Shown one piece after another: positions 16,466-25,403 of a stretch of 64,000 bases of DNA; positions within the stretch are counted from its first letter, which is position 1, and each line of letters begins with the position of its first letter. This stretch comes from Chersky-840 sp050011815 (GTDB taxonomy: Bacteria; Actinomycetota; Acidimicrobiia; Acidimicrobiales; UBA8190). The notes beneath the pieces are model-generated. The model saw only the letters and a program-made list of their open reading frames with translations, made no database searches and was not told where the DNA came from. The translations under genes were made by a program, and so were the position numbers. Location of the stretch: the NCBI GenBank assembly GCA_050011815.1, contig JBEKIJ010000005.1:61312-125311 (forward strand). The letters run 5' to 3'.

Positions 16466-17494
16466 ATGGCATCGTCCACCGAGACAACCGGAGCGGTGCC
16501 CGACCTTCGGGGCCGCAACTTCTTGAAGGAGCTCGACTTCACCGCGGCCGAGTTCCTCTCCCTCGTCGAGCTCGGGGGCCTGCTCAAGGTCGAGAAGCGT
16601 CTACGGCAGGAGACCCCCCGTCTCACCCGACGGAACATCGCGTTAATCTTCGAGAAGACCTCGACCCGGACCAGGGCCGCCTTCGAGGTGGCCGCTCACG
16701 ACCAGGGGGCCCATGTGACCTACCTGGGCCCCGGCGATACCCAGCTCGGGCGCAAGGAGTCCATGGAGGACACCGCCCGGGTGCTGGGCCGGATGTTCGA
16801 CGGGATCGAGTATCGAGGTTTCGGTCAGGACCGGGTGGAGACCCTGGGGCGCTGTGCGGGAGTCCCGGTTTGGAACGGGCTCACCGACGAATGGCACCCG
16901 ACCCAGATGCTGGCGGACATCCTCACCATGAAGGAGCACTCTGGAAAAGCGTTGTCCGAGATGACCTACTGCTACCTCGGGGACGCCCGCAACAACACCG
17001 CCCATTCGCTCCTCGTCACCGGAGCGCTCCTCGGCATGGACGTGCGGATCGCTGCCCCCCTGAGCCTGCAACCTCTGGCCGCCGTGCAGGATACGGCGCA
17101 CCTGCTCGCCTCGAGCTCGGGAGCCCGGATCACCGTGAGCGAGGATGTCGCAGTGGCCGTTCGGGGTGCGGACTATCTCTACACCGACGTGTGGCTCTCG
17201 ATGGGTGAGCCGGTCGAGGAGTGGAGCGACCGGATCCGACTCCTGCTTCCGTACCAGGTCACCGCGGCGGTCCTCGAAGCCACGCGCAACCCCGACGTCA
17301 AGTTCATGCATTGTCTTCCCGCCCTCCACGACCGCCACACCGAGATCGGGGCACAACTCGCCGCCCAATATGGCCTGAACGCGCTGGAGGTCACAGACGA
17401 GGTGTTCGAGTCGCCGAATTCGATCGTGTTCGACCAAGCCGAGAACAGGCTCCATACGATCAAAGCGGTCATGGTCGCCACCCTGGGGGACTGA
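16466..17494 (+). CDS. arcB: Ornithine carbamoyltransferase (catabolic context)
   Basis: A 342-residue protein with the carbamoyl-phosphate motif FEKTSTRTRAAFEVAA, the HPTQMLAD motif, YLGDARNNTAHSL, and the ornithine-binding FMHCLPALHD. It carries out phosphorolysis of citrulline to ornithine and carbamoyl phosphate when run in the catabolic direction, as its place in this operon implies. The start is taken as the ATG at 16466. A GTG at 16454 overlaps the arginine deiminase stop as GTGA, has a GAGCGGGA in front of it and would add four residues, so either is possible. Confidence 0.95.
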   Translation: MASSTETTGAVPDLRGRNFLKELDFTAAEFLSLVELGGLLKVEKRLRQETPRLTRRNIALIFEKTSTRTRAAFEVAAHDQGAHVTYLGPGDTQLGRKESMEDTARVLGRMFDGIEYRGFGQDRVETLGRCAGVPVWNGLTDEWHPTQMLADILTMKEHSGKALSEMTYCYLGDARNNTAHSLLVTGALLGMDVRIAAPLSLQPLAAVQDTAHLLASSSGARITVSEDVAVAVRGADYLYTDVWLSMGEPVEEWSDRIRLLLPYQVTAAVLEATRNPDVKFMHCLPALHDRHTEIGAQLAAQYGLNALEVTDEVFESPNSIVFDQAENRLHTIKAVMVATLGD

Positions 17495-17495
17495 G

Positions 17496-18419
17496 GTGCG
17501 GGTCGTCGTGGCCCTCGGAGGCAATGCGCTGCTCCAGCGCGGCGAACCGCCCGACTCCGAGGTCCAGGCCCATCACATCACCGCCGCGGTCGAGGCGCTC
17601 GCTCCTATCGTGAGAGACCACGAGCTCGTCGTCACCCATGGCAATGGGCCCCAGATCGGGCTCCTTGCTCTCGAGAGCGCCCGGGACCCGTCGTTGTCGC
17701 ATCCGTATCCTCTCGACGTCCTCGGCGCTCAGACCCAGGGAATGGTCGGGTACTGGCTCCTCCAGGCCCTCGAGAACGTCGCCCCCGACCGCCAGGTGGC
17801 CTGCGTCGTGACCCAGACGCTGGTGTCGTCGGACGATCCCGCCTGGGGTGCACCGACCAAATTCATCGGTCCCGTCTACGGCGAGGCGGAGGCGACGCGA
17901 CTCGCGGGCGAGCGGGGATGGCAGATCCGAGCCGACGGCGACCGGTGGCGCCGGGTGGTGGCCTCTCCCACTCCGCTGGCGGTGGTCGAGGACCCCCTCA
18001 TCGAGCTCCTGCTGGCACAGGGGGTCGTGGTGGTGTGCGCGGGTGGGGGCGGAGCACCGGTCGTCCGGGACAGAGACGGTCGGCTGCAGGGGGTGGAAGC
18101 CGTGGTGGACAAGGACCGGACGTCGGCGATCCTGGCCGTATCGGTGAAAGCCGACGCCCTGCTCCTGCTCACCGATGTCGCCGGGGTGGTCGACGGGTTC
18201 GGCACGCCAGATGCCACGCTGCTCCGCCGTACCACTGCCGCCCGGCTCCGCCAGCTCGATCTTCCCGCGGGGTCCATGGGACCCAAGGTCGCTGCCCTGT
18301 GCGAATTTGCCGAGACGACGGGACAGTTCGCCGCCATCGGGTCGTTGGACGACGCCGAGGCGGTATTGCGCGGAGACTCCGGCACCAGCGTGGGGCTCGT
18401 GGATGTTCCCACCCGGTAG
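17496..18419 (+). CDS. arcC: Carbamate kinase
   Basis: A 307-residue amino-acid-kinase-fold enzyme. The start GTG lies one base after the carbamoyltransferase stop. Motifs are VVALGGNALLQRG at the N-terminus, VTHGNGPQIGLL, and GVEAVVDKDRTSAILAVSV with the catalytic lysine. It ends with SMGPKVAALCEF. It transfers phosphate from carbamoyl phosphate to ADP, giving ATP, CO2 and ammonia. This is the only substrate-level ATP step of the pathway, and it makes the operon an energy-yielding one under low oxygen. Confidence 0.95.
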   Translation: MRVVVALGGNALLQRGEPPDSEVQAHHITAAVEALAPIVRDHELVVTHGNGPQIGLLALESARDPSLSHPYPLDVLGAQTQGMVGYWLLQALENVAPDRQVACVVTQTLVSSDDPAWGAPTKFIGPVYGEAEATRLAGERGWQIRADGDRWRRVVASPTPLAVVEDPLIELLLAQGVVVVCAGGGGAPVVRDRDGRLQGVEAVVDKDRTSAILAVSVKADALLLLTDVAGVVDGFGTPDATLLRRTTAARLRQLDLPAGSMGPKVAALCEFAETTGQFAAIGSLDDAEAVLRGDSGTSVGLVDVPTR

Positions 18420-18491
18420 CCCCCGCCCGTGCACCTGCGTCACACGGACCCGGCGTGCCCCGGGATCGCCGTTTGCTCCCCGCGCCAGCTG

Positions 18492-19532
18492 TCAGGGGCG
18501 CTTGGCCATCAGCACCTTGAGGGCCCCGGTCTCTCCGGCGCGGGAAAAGGTGTCATAGGCGGCCATGGCCTGGTCGAGGCCGAAACGATGTGTCGTGAAC
18601 CGAGTGGGATCGATGCGTCCGGCGCTGATCAGGCGAAGCAGTGTCGGGATGCTGGACGTGTCGACCAGCCCGGTCGTGATCGTCACGTCCTTGATCCACA
18701 ACGACTCGAGGTGCAACGAGACCGGCTTGCCGTGGACACCCACATTTGCGACGTGGCCACAGGGTCGCACGAGCTCGGTGCACAACTCGAATGTCTCGGG
18801 CACGCCCACCGCTTCGATCGTCACGTCGGCCCCCAGGCCGCCGGTCAGGTCCCCGATCGTTTGGGCGGCCTCCTCCGGTGTCACGGCGCGATCCGCCCCG
18901 AAGGTGAGCGCCAGCTCGCGACGACTCGCCACCGAGTCGATGGCCACGATGGCGGAGGGCGAGAACAGAGAGGACGCGACCAGCGCGGAAAGGCCGATGG
19001 GACCACAGCCGACGATGGCCACGACGTCCCCGGGGCGCACACCCCCGGCGATGACACCGACCTCGTATGCGGTCGGCAGGATGTCGGCCAGATACAGGAC
19101 CTGCTCGTCGCTCACGTCTTCGGGGACCGGGTACGTCGAATTGTCGGCGAAGGGGACGCGGGCGTACTCGGCTTGCACTCCGTCGATCAGGTGCCCGAAG
19201 ATCCAACCCCCGCCCTCGAGACACTGGCCGAACCGCCCTTCCCGGCAGAAGCGGCAGTGCCCGCAGGCCGAGATGCAGGACAACAGCACTCGGTCCCCTT
19301 CCTGACGACTGTGGACGCCGGTGCCGCGTTCGACCACCGTGCCCACCGCCTCGTGACCGAGGATCCGCCCTGGGGTCACCGCGGGGACGTCACCCTTCAG
19401 GATGTGGAGATCGGTGCCGCAAATGGTCACCGAGTCGATCTGCACGATGGCATCGGTATCCGCCTCCAGCTTGGGGTCGGGCACTTCGTCCCAACTCTTC
19501 TGACCAGGGCCGTGATAGATGACCGCTCTCAT
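18492..19532 (-). CDS. Zinc-dependent alcohol dehydrogenase (MDR superfamily)
   Basis: A 346-residue medium-chain dehydrogenase. TICGTDLHILKGD carries the catalytic zinc Cys, and GRILGHEAVGTVVERG the GHE motif. The structural zinc Cys set is seen in SCISACGHCRFCREGRFGQC. The NAD Rossmann motif is VAIVGCGPIGLSAL. All zinc ligands look intact. It likely oxidises or reduces alcohols and aldehydes with NAD. The start ATG (MRAVIYHGPGQ) is preceded by GGGAGG. It is convergent with carbamate kinase and divergent from the P-type ATPase; a dormancy-type box lies in the shared promoter region. Confidence 0.9.
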   Translation of the reverse strand: MRAVIYHGPGQKSWDEVPDPKLEADTDAIVQIDSVTICGTDLHILKGDVPAVTPGRILGHEAVGTVVERGTGVHSRQEGDRVLLSCISACGHCRFCREGRFGQCLEGGGWIFGHLIDGVQAEYARVPFADNSTYPVPEDVSDEQVLYLADILPTAYEVGVIAGGVRPGDVVAIVGCGPIGLSALVASSLFSPSAIVAIDSVASRRELALTFGADRAVTPEEAAQTIGDLTGGLGADVTIEAVGVPETFELCTELVRPCGHVANVGVHGKPVSLHLESLWIKDVTITTGLVDTSSIPTLLRLISAGRIDPTRFTTHRFGLDQAMAAYDTFSRAGETGALKVLMAKRP

Positions 19533-19591
19533 GCGAACCTCCCGGATACGTTTCTCAAGCCCATGGTCGCCCACAGCCGCCCCGGGCTCCA

Positions 19592-19605
19592 GGGGCAAAG
19601 GTCCT
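19592..19605. promoter_or_regulatory. Dormancy (DevR-type) box between alcohol dehydrogenase and P-type ATPase genes
   Basis: GGGGCAAAGGTCCT, read on the minus strand AGGACCTTTGCCCC, is identical to the site at 36479. It is 60-73 bases before the dehydrogenase start and about 180 before the ATPase start, so it could serve either or both. Confidence 0.55.
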
Positions 19606-19783
19606 TCGTTTGGCACCGTTGTGTCTTCGGTGCCCTCGTGGTGTTCAGGGTCGGCGGGCGTCGCACCGATACACTCAGGCGCATCACCGGAACGCAGAGT
19701 CATGCGCCGTCACCGCGGGTGCACGGTGGGGCCACGACCCGGGATGCCTCGATGGCTTCGCTGGCCAGTGCGGTGAGGGGCTC

Positions 19784-22498
19784 GTGATCCCCGTCGCCGA
19801 TGGCAAGGCGGCGGTCGCGCCGCCCGCCCTGGACATGGTCACCGCGGCCGGGATGCCTGGCGGCAAGGTCCTCGAAGAACTCGGAAGCGCCGAGCCCGGA
19901 CTCTCCTCGGCGGATGCGGCCGAGCGATTGGCTCGGTTCGGACCGAACGTCGTCGGGACGCACAGTGTCCGCGCCCTGGACGTGTTGGTGGGTCAGGTCC
20001 GGAACCCGCTCATCGTGCTGCTCCTTGTCTGCGCCGGGGTGTCGGGCATCACCGGTGATCCCACCGACGCCGTCATCATCGCCGTGATCATCCTCCTCAG
20101 CATCGCGCTCGGGTTCTTCAACGAGTACCGGGCCGAGGTGGCGGTGGCTGCCCTCCACGACAAGGTCCGTCGCCGGGCGCTCGTGTGGAGAGAAGGACAC
20201 CCCCACCACTTCGACGTCATCGACCTGGTGCCCGGTGACGTGGTGGCACTCGGGGTCGGGGACCTGGTCCCCGCCGACGTGCGGCTGCTCGAGACCAACG
20301 ACCTGGAGTGTGACGAGGCCATCCTGAGCGGTGAACCGGTCCCGGCCCAGAAGGGCAGCGAACCCGTCGTGGGCGCGACCGGGGTGGACCTCGCGTCCTG
20401 CGCCTTCATGGGCACCATCGTCCACCAGGGGTCGGGACGAGGTGTGGTGGTGGCCACCGGGCTGTCGACGGAATTCGGTCGGATCGCGGCGGGGCTTTCC
20501 GAACGGCCGGCCGAGACCGCCTTCCAAGCCGGCCTGCGGGGGTTCTCGCGTTTTCTGGTGGGAGTCGCTGCGGTGCTGACGGTCGCCATCTTCGCCATCA
20601 ACGTCGGCTTCCACCGGCCCCTGATCGAAGCGCTCCTGTTCTCGTTGGCCATCGCCGTCGGCATCACGCCCGAGATGATGCCCGCCATCGTCACCGTGAG
20701 CCTGTCCTCGGGCGCCCGGGAGCTGGCCAAGAAGAAGGTCCTGGTGAAGCGTCTGGTGGCGATCGAGGACCTCGGGAACATCCAGGTCCTGTTCACCGAC
20801 AAGACCGGAACCCTCACGGAAGGGGCGATCACCTTCAGCCGCTCTCTGGGCCCGGGAGGAAGCGACGATCCTTCGGTCCTGGTCCTGGGACTCGTGTGCA
20901 ATGAGGCGGCCGATACCCAGGACGGGCCGGTGGGTGGCAACGCCTTGGATCAGGCTCTGTGGGAGGCACCTGAAGCGCGGGCCCTGGCCGGTACCACCGC
21001 CGGACCCGATACCTATCGTCGTCTGGGCGTGCTCCCCTTCGACCACGATCGCCAACTCGTCAGCGTGAGCACGACGGGACCCGACGATCGTCCGCTGCTC
21101 GTCACCAAGGGCGCCCCCGAGACCGTCCTGGCCCGCTGCACGGCCGTTTCCGCCGAGGCACAGGACACACTCGAGCACCTCTTCGCACAGGGTGCGCGCG
21201 TCGTGGCAGTTGCCACCCGTGACGGGTCAACGATCGAGGCCATCGGATCACCGTGCGCAGCGGACGAGCACGGTCTCACCTTCGTGGGATTTCTCACCTT
21301 CGTCGACCGGCCCAAGCCCGACGCCGGCGCGTCGATCGAACGCCTGCACACCCTCGGGGTCGATGTGAAGATCATCACGGGAGACAATGGCATCGTCGCC
21401 GGAAAGGTCTGCAGCGACATCGGGCTCGAGCTTTCCGGCACCCTCGTCGGTGCAGACATTGACGCCCTTGATGACGACGCGCTGGCGGCCGCCATTCCGT
21501 CCACGACCGTGTTCGCCCGGGTGAGCCCGGAACAGAAGTCACGCATCATCAAGGTGGCGCGTCGCACGGGGGTGGCGGTGGCGTTTCTGGGTGATGGGGT
21601 CAACGATGCCGTGGCCCTGCACCACGCCGATGTCGGTATCTCGGTGGACTCGGGCACCGACGTGGCCAAGGACGCGGCAGATATCGTGCTTCTCGACAAG
21701 GACCTGGGCGTCCTGGCCGACGGTGTCATGGAGGGAAGGCGGATCTTCGCCAACACGATGAAGTTCGTGTTCATGGCGACCTCCTCGAACTTCGGCAACA
21801 TGTTCAGCGCCGCGGGAGCTTCGTTGTTCCTGACGTTCTTGCCGATGCTGCCTTCACAGATCTTGCTCAACAACCTTCTCTACAACGCCGGGCAGCTGGC
21901 CATCCCCACCGACCGTGTCGATCCCGAAGCTCTCGAGCGTCCCGCGGCTTGGGACATCGGTTTCATTCGTCGGTTCATGGCGGTCTTCGGGCCGGTGAGC
22001 TCGATCTTCGACTTCCTCACCTTCGGCGTGATGCTCTGGGTCCTGCATGCCGGCCATGCCGAGTTCCGCACCGGGTGGTTCGTCGAGTCGATCGCCACCC
22101 AGACGCTGGTCATCTACGTCATCCGTACCCGGCGGATCCCCTTCCTGCGGAGCATGCCCAGTAAGACCATGCTCACCCTGCCCATCGCGTGCGCGGTGAT
22201 CGGCGCCTGTCTGCCCTTCACCCCCCTGCACCATCTGCTCGGGTTCACGGCCCTGCCGGTGACCTTTTTCTTGATCCTGATGGGGATGATCGTCTTCTAC
22301 CTGATCCTGGCTGAGTTCGCCAAGGCCCGCTTCTATGCCGTGCGGCGGCCTTCGGTCGAACCGGTCTCCACCCGTCGGCAACGACTGGAGCGCCGCGTCG
22401 TGCGCCGGGCCGCCCCGTTCACCCGGCACGTCATCTCAGAACCGGCTCGTCTTCTGAACCGGCTCCCGAAGGCGGACCGCGGGGCTCGAACGCCCTGA
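19784..22498 (+). CDS. mgtA: P-type ATPase of the magnesium transporter (MgtA) type
   Basis: A 904-residue P-type ATPase. It has the actuator loop ILSGEPVPAQKG. The membrane motif GITPEMMPAIVTV is the hallmark of Mg2+-importing P3B pumps. The phosphorylation site is DKTGTLTEG, the KGAPETVL nucleotide motif is present, and the hinge is GDGVNDAVALHHADVGISV. About ten hydrophobic segments are spread as usual. It uses ATP to bring Mg2+ (or a related cation) across the membrane. The GTG start at 19784 has GTGAGGGG just ahead. CtpF, another P-type ATPase, is in the mycobacterial DevR regulon. The 3' end overlaps the convergent acyltransferase gene by 63 bases. Confidence 0.9.
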   Translation: MIPVADGKAAVAPPALDMVTAAGMPGGKVLEELGSAEPGLSSADAAERLARFGPNVVGTHSVRALDVLVGQVRNPLIVLLLVCAGVSGITGDPTDAVIIAVIILLSIALGFFNEYRAEVAVAALHDKVRRRALVWREGHPHHFDVIDLVPGDVVALGVGDLVPADVRLLETNDLECDEAILSGEPVPAQKGSEPVVGATGVDLASCAFMGTIVHQGSGRGVVVATGLSTEFGRIAAGLSERPAETAFQAGLRGFSRFLVGVAAVLTVAIFAINVGFHRPLIEALLFSLAIAVGITPEMMPAIVTVSLSSGARELAKKKVLVKRLVAIEDLGNIQVLFTDKTGTLTEGAITFSRSLGPGGSDDPSVLVLGLVCNEAADTQDGPVGGNALDQALWEAPEARALAGTTAGPDTYRRLGVLPFDHDRQLVSVSTTGPDDRPLLVTKGAPETVLARCTAVSAEAQDTLEHLFAQGARVVAVATRDGSTIEAIGSPCAADEHGLTFVGFLTFVDRPKPDAGASIERLHTLGVDVKIITGDNGIVAGKVCSDIGLELSGTLVGADIDALDDDALAAAIPSTTVFARVSPEQKSRIIKVARRTGVAVAFLGDGVNDAVALHHADVGISVDSGTDVAKDAADIVLLDKDLGVLADGVMEGRRIFANTMKFVFMATSSNFGNMFSAAGASLFLTFLPMLPSQILLNNLLYNAGQLAIPTDRVDPEALERPAAWDIGFIRRFMAVFGPVSSIFDFLTFGVMLWVLHAGHAEFRTGWFVESIATQTLVIYVIRTRRIPFLRSMPSKTMLTLPIACAVIGACLPFTPLHHLLGFTALPVTFFLILMGMIVFYLILAEFAKARFYAVRRPSVEPVSTRRQRLERRVVRRAAPFTRHVISEPARLLNRLPKADRGARTP

Positions 22499-23956
22499 TG
22501 CCTCGACCTGCGGTGCACCGGGACCCCGGTGCCCGGTCGGCTCGGCCCGGTCGGCGGGGTCGACGCTTTCCACGAGCTCTCTGAGCGCGCCGGGAATGGC
22601 CCCGGCGATGTCCCACACTCTCGGCACGAGGTCCGGGCAGGTGATGATGCCGAAGCCGACGCGATCGCCCTGGGAGAGCACCGTGACGTTGAGTGCGGCC
22701 CCGTCGGTGATGGGCCCGAACGGGTAGAGACCGAGCACTCGGGCGCCGGCCATGTACAGAGGAATGGGCGGCCCCGCGACGTTCGAAAGAATGAGGTTGT
22801 GCACAACGGGGTGGTGATCGGCGAGGTGCAGAGCCGAGTACAGGCGGGCACCCGCGCCCATTCCGTTCAGCCATGAGAGCTCGGCCCAACGTATGAGGGT
22901 GTCAGCGCCCACCATCTCGTGGATCTCCTTGGCCCGGGCATTGGCCGAGGAGATCGCCTTCAGCCGTGCCACGGGGTCGGGCTCATCGGTGGCGAGGGTC
23001 GAGAACATGACCGAGACCTTGGTGGTCCCGGCCCGGTCGGAGGTCTGGTCGTGCACCGACACCGGAACCGCAGCCAGGAGGGGGTGCTGCGGGAGTTCGC
23101 CCCGATCCCCGAGGTAGTGGCGAAGCGCTCCACCCACGACGGCGGTGACCACGTCGTTCACGGTGACGCCGAATTGGCGTTTCACCGCCTTGACATCTGT
23201 CAAGGCGACATCGGTGAAGGCCACGGATCGTTCTGCGGTGAGGGTGGCATTGAATGACGTACGCGGCGCCGTGAACGGCTTCGCAAAAGGAGCGTCTCCG
23301 TTTCCGTGCCGATTGAGACCCCACAGTGTCGTCGCCAGCCGCACGGCCGTCTCCGGTATCAGGCGGGCAAGCACCAGAGGCTCGGTGAGGCGACTCGCCA
23401 GGCTCCGGCCGAGCACCTCGATCGGGTTTGGGTCCCTGACAGCGCGCCGGTGCTTGGACGGCGGCCGAGGTGTCGGTTCGGCTTCGAGATCGAGCAGGCG
23501 CCCCATGATGTTGGCCGCCGAGACTCCGTCGACGATCGAATGATGCATCTTCAGGAGGACGGCGATGCGGGTGTCCGCCAGTCCCTCGATCACAGAGATC
23601 TCCCACAGAGGCCGGTCTCGGCGGAGCGGCCTCCCGGCGATATCCCCGACGACCGTGGCCAGGATCCGGTCGTCGCCGGGCGGATCGAGGACGAGATGAT
23701 GGAGATGGTGATCGATCTCCACATCGGGATCGTTCACCCAGAAGGGGCGGCCCAGGTGAACCGGGTCGGTTCTGAGCTTCTGGTGCACGGCATGAATTCT
23801 GGGGAGGCGCTCGGCCAGCATGGCCCGAATCCGGTCGTAGGGGTCGCCCGCCGGCATCGTGGACGGATCGAGGACCACAAGGCCACAGACATGCAGGTGC
23901 ATGGTGGGCGTCTCGCAATAGAGGAAGGCGCCGTCGAGGCCACCGAGGTGCTCCAT
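22436..23956 (-). CDS. Wax ester synthase/diacylglycerol acyltransferase (WS/DGAT), first copy
   Basis: A 506-residue WS/DGAT. It opens LGGLDGAFLYCETPTMHLHV. The acyltransferase motif HHxxxDG is present as KMHHSIVDGVSAANIMG. The second conserved block is NLILSNVAGPPIPLYMAGAR, followed by YPFGPITDGAALNVTVLS. It makes triacylglycerol or wax ester from acyl-CoA, a storage role typical of dormant actinobacteria (Tgs1 of M. tuberculosis is DevR-controlled). It is separate from the histidine kinase gene upstream, with about 160 bases and a dormancy-type box between them. Its C-terminal end overlaps the convergent ATPase gene. Confidence 0.92.
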   Translation of the reverse strand: MEHLGGLDGAFLYCETPTMHLHVCGLVVLDPSTMPAGDPYDRIRAMLAERLPRIHAVHQKLRTDPVHLGRPFWVNDPDVEIDHHLHHLVLDPPGDDRILATVVGDIAGRPLRRDRPLWEISVIEGLADTRIAVLLKMHHSIVDGVSAANIMGRLLDLEAEPTPRPPSKHRRAVRDPNPIEVLGRSLASRLTEPLVLARLIPETAVRLATTLWGLNRHGNGDAPFAKPFTAPRTSFNATLTAERSVAFTDVALTDVKAVKRQFGVTVNDVVTAVVGGALRHYLGDRGELPQHPLLAAVPVSVHDQTSDRAGTTKVSVMFSTLATDEPDPVARLKAISSANARAKEIHEMVGADTLIRWAELSWLNGMGAGARLYSALHLADHHPVVHNLILSNVAGPPIPLYMAGARVLGLYPFGPITDGAALNVTVLSQGDRVGFGIITCPDLVPRVWDIAGAIPGALRELVESVDPADRAEPTGHRGPGAPQVEASGRSSPAVRLREPVQKTSRF

Positions 23957-24081
23957 CAGGACACCTCGGTCCCTGGACGGCGGTGGCGGTGGTGACGGCG
24001 GTAGCGGTGGTCGTCGCCGGGGTGATCTGGTTCGATGAAACCCACTCCCCGATTATCCGGCCGGACAGGACGAGGCCGACA

Positions 24082-24095
24082 GTGGCAAAGGTCCC
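24082..24095. promoter_or_regulatory. Dormancy (DevR-type) box upstream of first WS/DGAT gene
   Basis: GTGGCAAAGGTCCC, read on the minus strand GGGACCTTTGCCAC, keeps one perfect half and the CTTTG core. It is 126-139 bases before the acyltransferase start, just past the kinase stop codon. Confidence 0.5.
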
Positions 24096-24119
24096 ATCCC
24101 CCTGCCGGGTGGCGAGCCC

Positions 24120-25265
24120 CTAGTGGTTGATCGGTACCTGCCACGTGAGCAGTGTCCCGCCGGAGTCCAGGGTCTCGATGACCAGCTGCCCGTGGAGCTT
24201 CTCGGCCCGACGCCGGAGGTTCACGAGCCCCAATCCACCCTCGCCGACCTCGCCGCCCTCGGAATCGGTGAGACCTCGGCCGTTGTCCCGCACCTGGAGG
24301 ACGCAGGAGTCACCCTTCACACTGAGATTCACGCTCACCTCCGAGGCCTGCGCATGGCGCCCAACGTTGGTCAACGCCTCTCGAACGGTGGCGTACAGGT
24401 GCTCGGCCATCTCGTCGGAGATGGCGGCGTCCACGGGACCGTCGATGGAGGTCCGGACCTCGACACCGACCACGGAGTTCAGCTCCCGTATGAGGGCCAA
24501 GACGGTGGCCCGGACCCCCTGCACGATGCCCGCCGACCCGAGCTCGTAGATGGTTGACCGGACCTGTCGGATGGTGGCATCGAGATTCGAGACCGCTTCT
24601 TTGAGTCGGTCCGCCATCCCGGCCGCATCTGCTGCTCCGGCCATGCTCTGGAGCGAGAGGGTGACCGCGAAGAGACGTTGGATGACCGTATCGTGCAGAT
24701 CCCGGGCGACGCGGTCCCTGTCCTCGTAGACGGCCACCTCCTGCACACGCTGGTGCAGACGGGCGTTCTCGATGGCGATGGCGGCGGCGAGGGCAAGCGC
24801 CTCGACCAGCGCCTCGTCGTCACGGGTGAACTCCGACCAGCCGACTTTGTCGGTGAGATAGAGGTTGCCGTAGACCTCGCCGCGGACCTTGATCGGCACC
24901 CCCAGAAACGACGTCATCGGAGGGTGGTTCGGGGGGAAGCCGACGCTCTCGTCGTGGGTCCCCAGGTTGCTCAGACGCAAGGGCCGGGGATCCCTGATCA
25001 GGAGCCCGAGCACGCCTCGGCCCGTGGGCCGCGCCCCGATCCGCCGCTCTTCCTCCGGGTCGAGCCCGACGGTCACGAACTCCGCAAGAGCGGTGTGGTC
25101 GTCGTCCAAGACTCCGAGGGCACCGTAGCGGGCGCCGGTCATCGAGCACGCTTCTTCGATGAAGTGGCGCAGGAGAGAGGGGAGCTCGAGATCCGCTTCC
25201 AGCAGCAGCGTCGCTTCGAGCACCCTCCGAAGCTTGACGGGGTCCTCAATCGACCGGAATGGCAC
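24120..25265 (-). CDS. GAF-domain sensor histidine kinase (DevS/DosT-like)
   Basis: A kinase of about 381 residues if translation starts at the GTG at 25265; the exact start is uncertain. One GAF domain is present, including VGFPPNHPPMTSFLGVPIKV and GNLYLTDKVGWSEF, a sequence style I recognise from DevS/DosT GAF domains. It is followed by the HisKA_3 phosphoacceptor (RDLHDTVIQRLFAV, His near residue 191) and an HATPase domain with EALTNVGRHAQ, DNGRGL and GGLGLVNLRRRAE. Mycobacterial DevS has two GAF domains, the first binding haem; only one is seen here. It should phosphorylate the divergent DevR-like regulator in response to oxygen, NO or redox, but haem binding is unproven. Confidence 0.85.
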   Translation of the reverse strand: MPFRSIEDPVKLRRVLEATLLLEADLELPSLLRHFIEEACSMTGARYGALGVLDDDHTALAEFVTVGLDPEEERRIGARPTGRGVLGLLIRDPRPLRLSNLGTHDESVGFPPNHPPMTSFLGVPIKVRGEVYGNLYLTDKVGWSEFTRDDEALVEALALAAAIAIENARLHQRVQEVAVYEDRDRVARDLHDTVIQRLFAVTLSLQSMAGAADAAGMADRLKEAVSNLDATIRQVRSTIYELGSAGIVQGVRATVLALIRELNSVVGVEVRTSIDGPVDAAISDEMAEHLYATVREALTNVGRHAQASEVSVNLSVKGDSCVLQVRDNGRGLTDSEGGEVGEGGLGLVNLRRRAEKLHGQLVIETLDSGGTLLTWQVPINH

Positions 25266-25297
25266 CAAGAAAGAGTCTAGCGAGGTGATGACGCAAT

Positions 25298-25342
25298 CTC
25301 TGGCGACCAGGCCTCCGTGCCGGCGTTCCCCGGTCGCCAGAG
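25298..25342. promoter_or_regulatory. Perfect 11-bp inverted repeat between kinase and regulator genes
   Basis: CTCTGGCGACC and GGTCGCCAGAG are exact reverse complements separated by 23 bases, in the divergent promoter region. This is a candidate operator for control of the two-component genes. It is not the dormancy box. Confidence 0.5.
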
Positions 25343-25403
25343 GAGAATCGGCCGTGGTGGGAGATGGGTTGCCTTGCCGGGGTGCAATTGGGAGGATTAC
25401 CAG

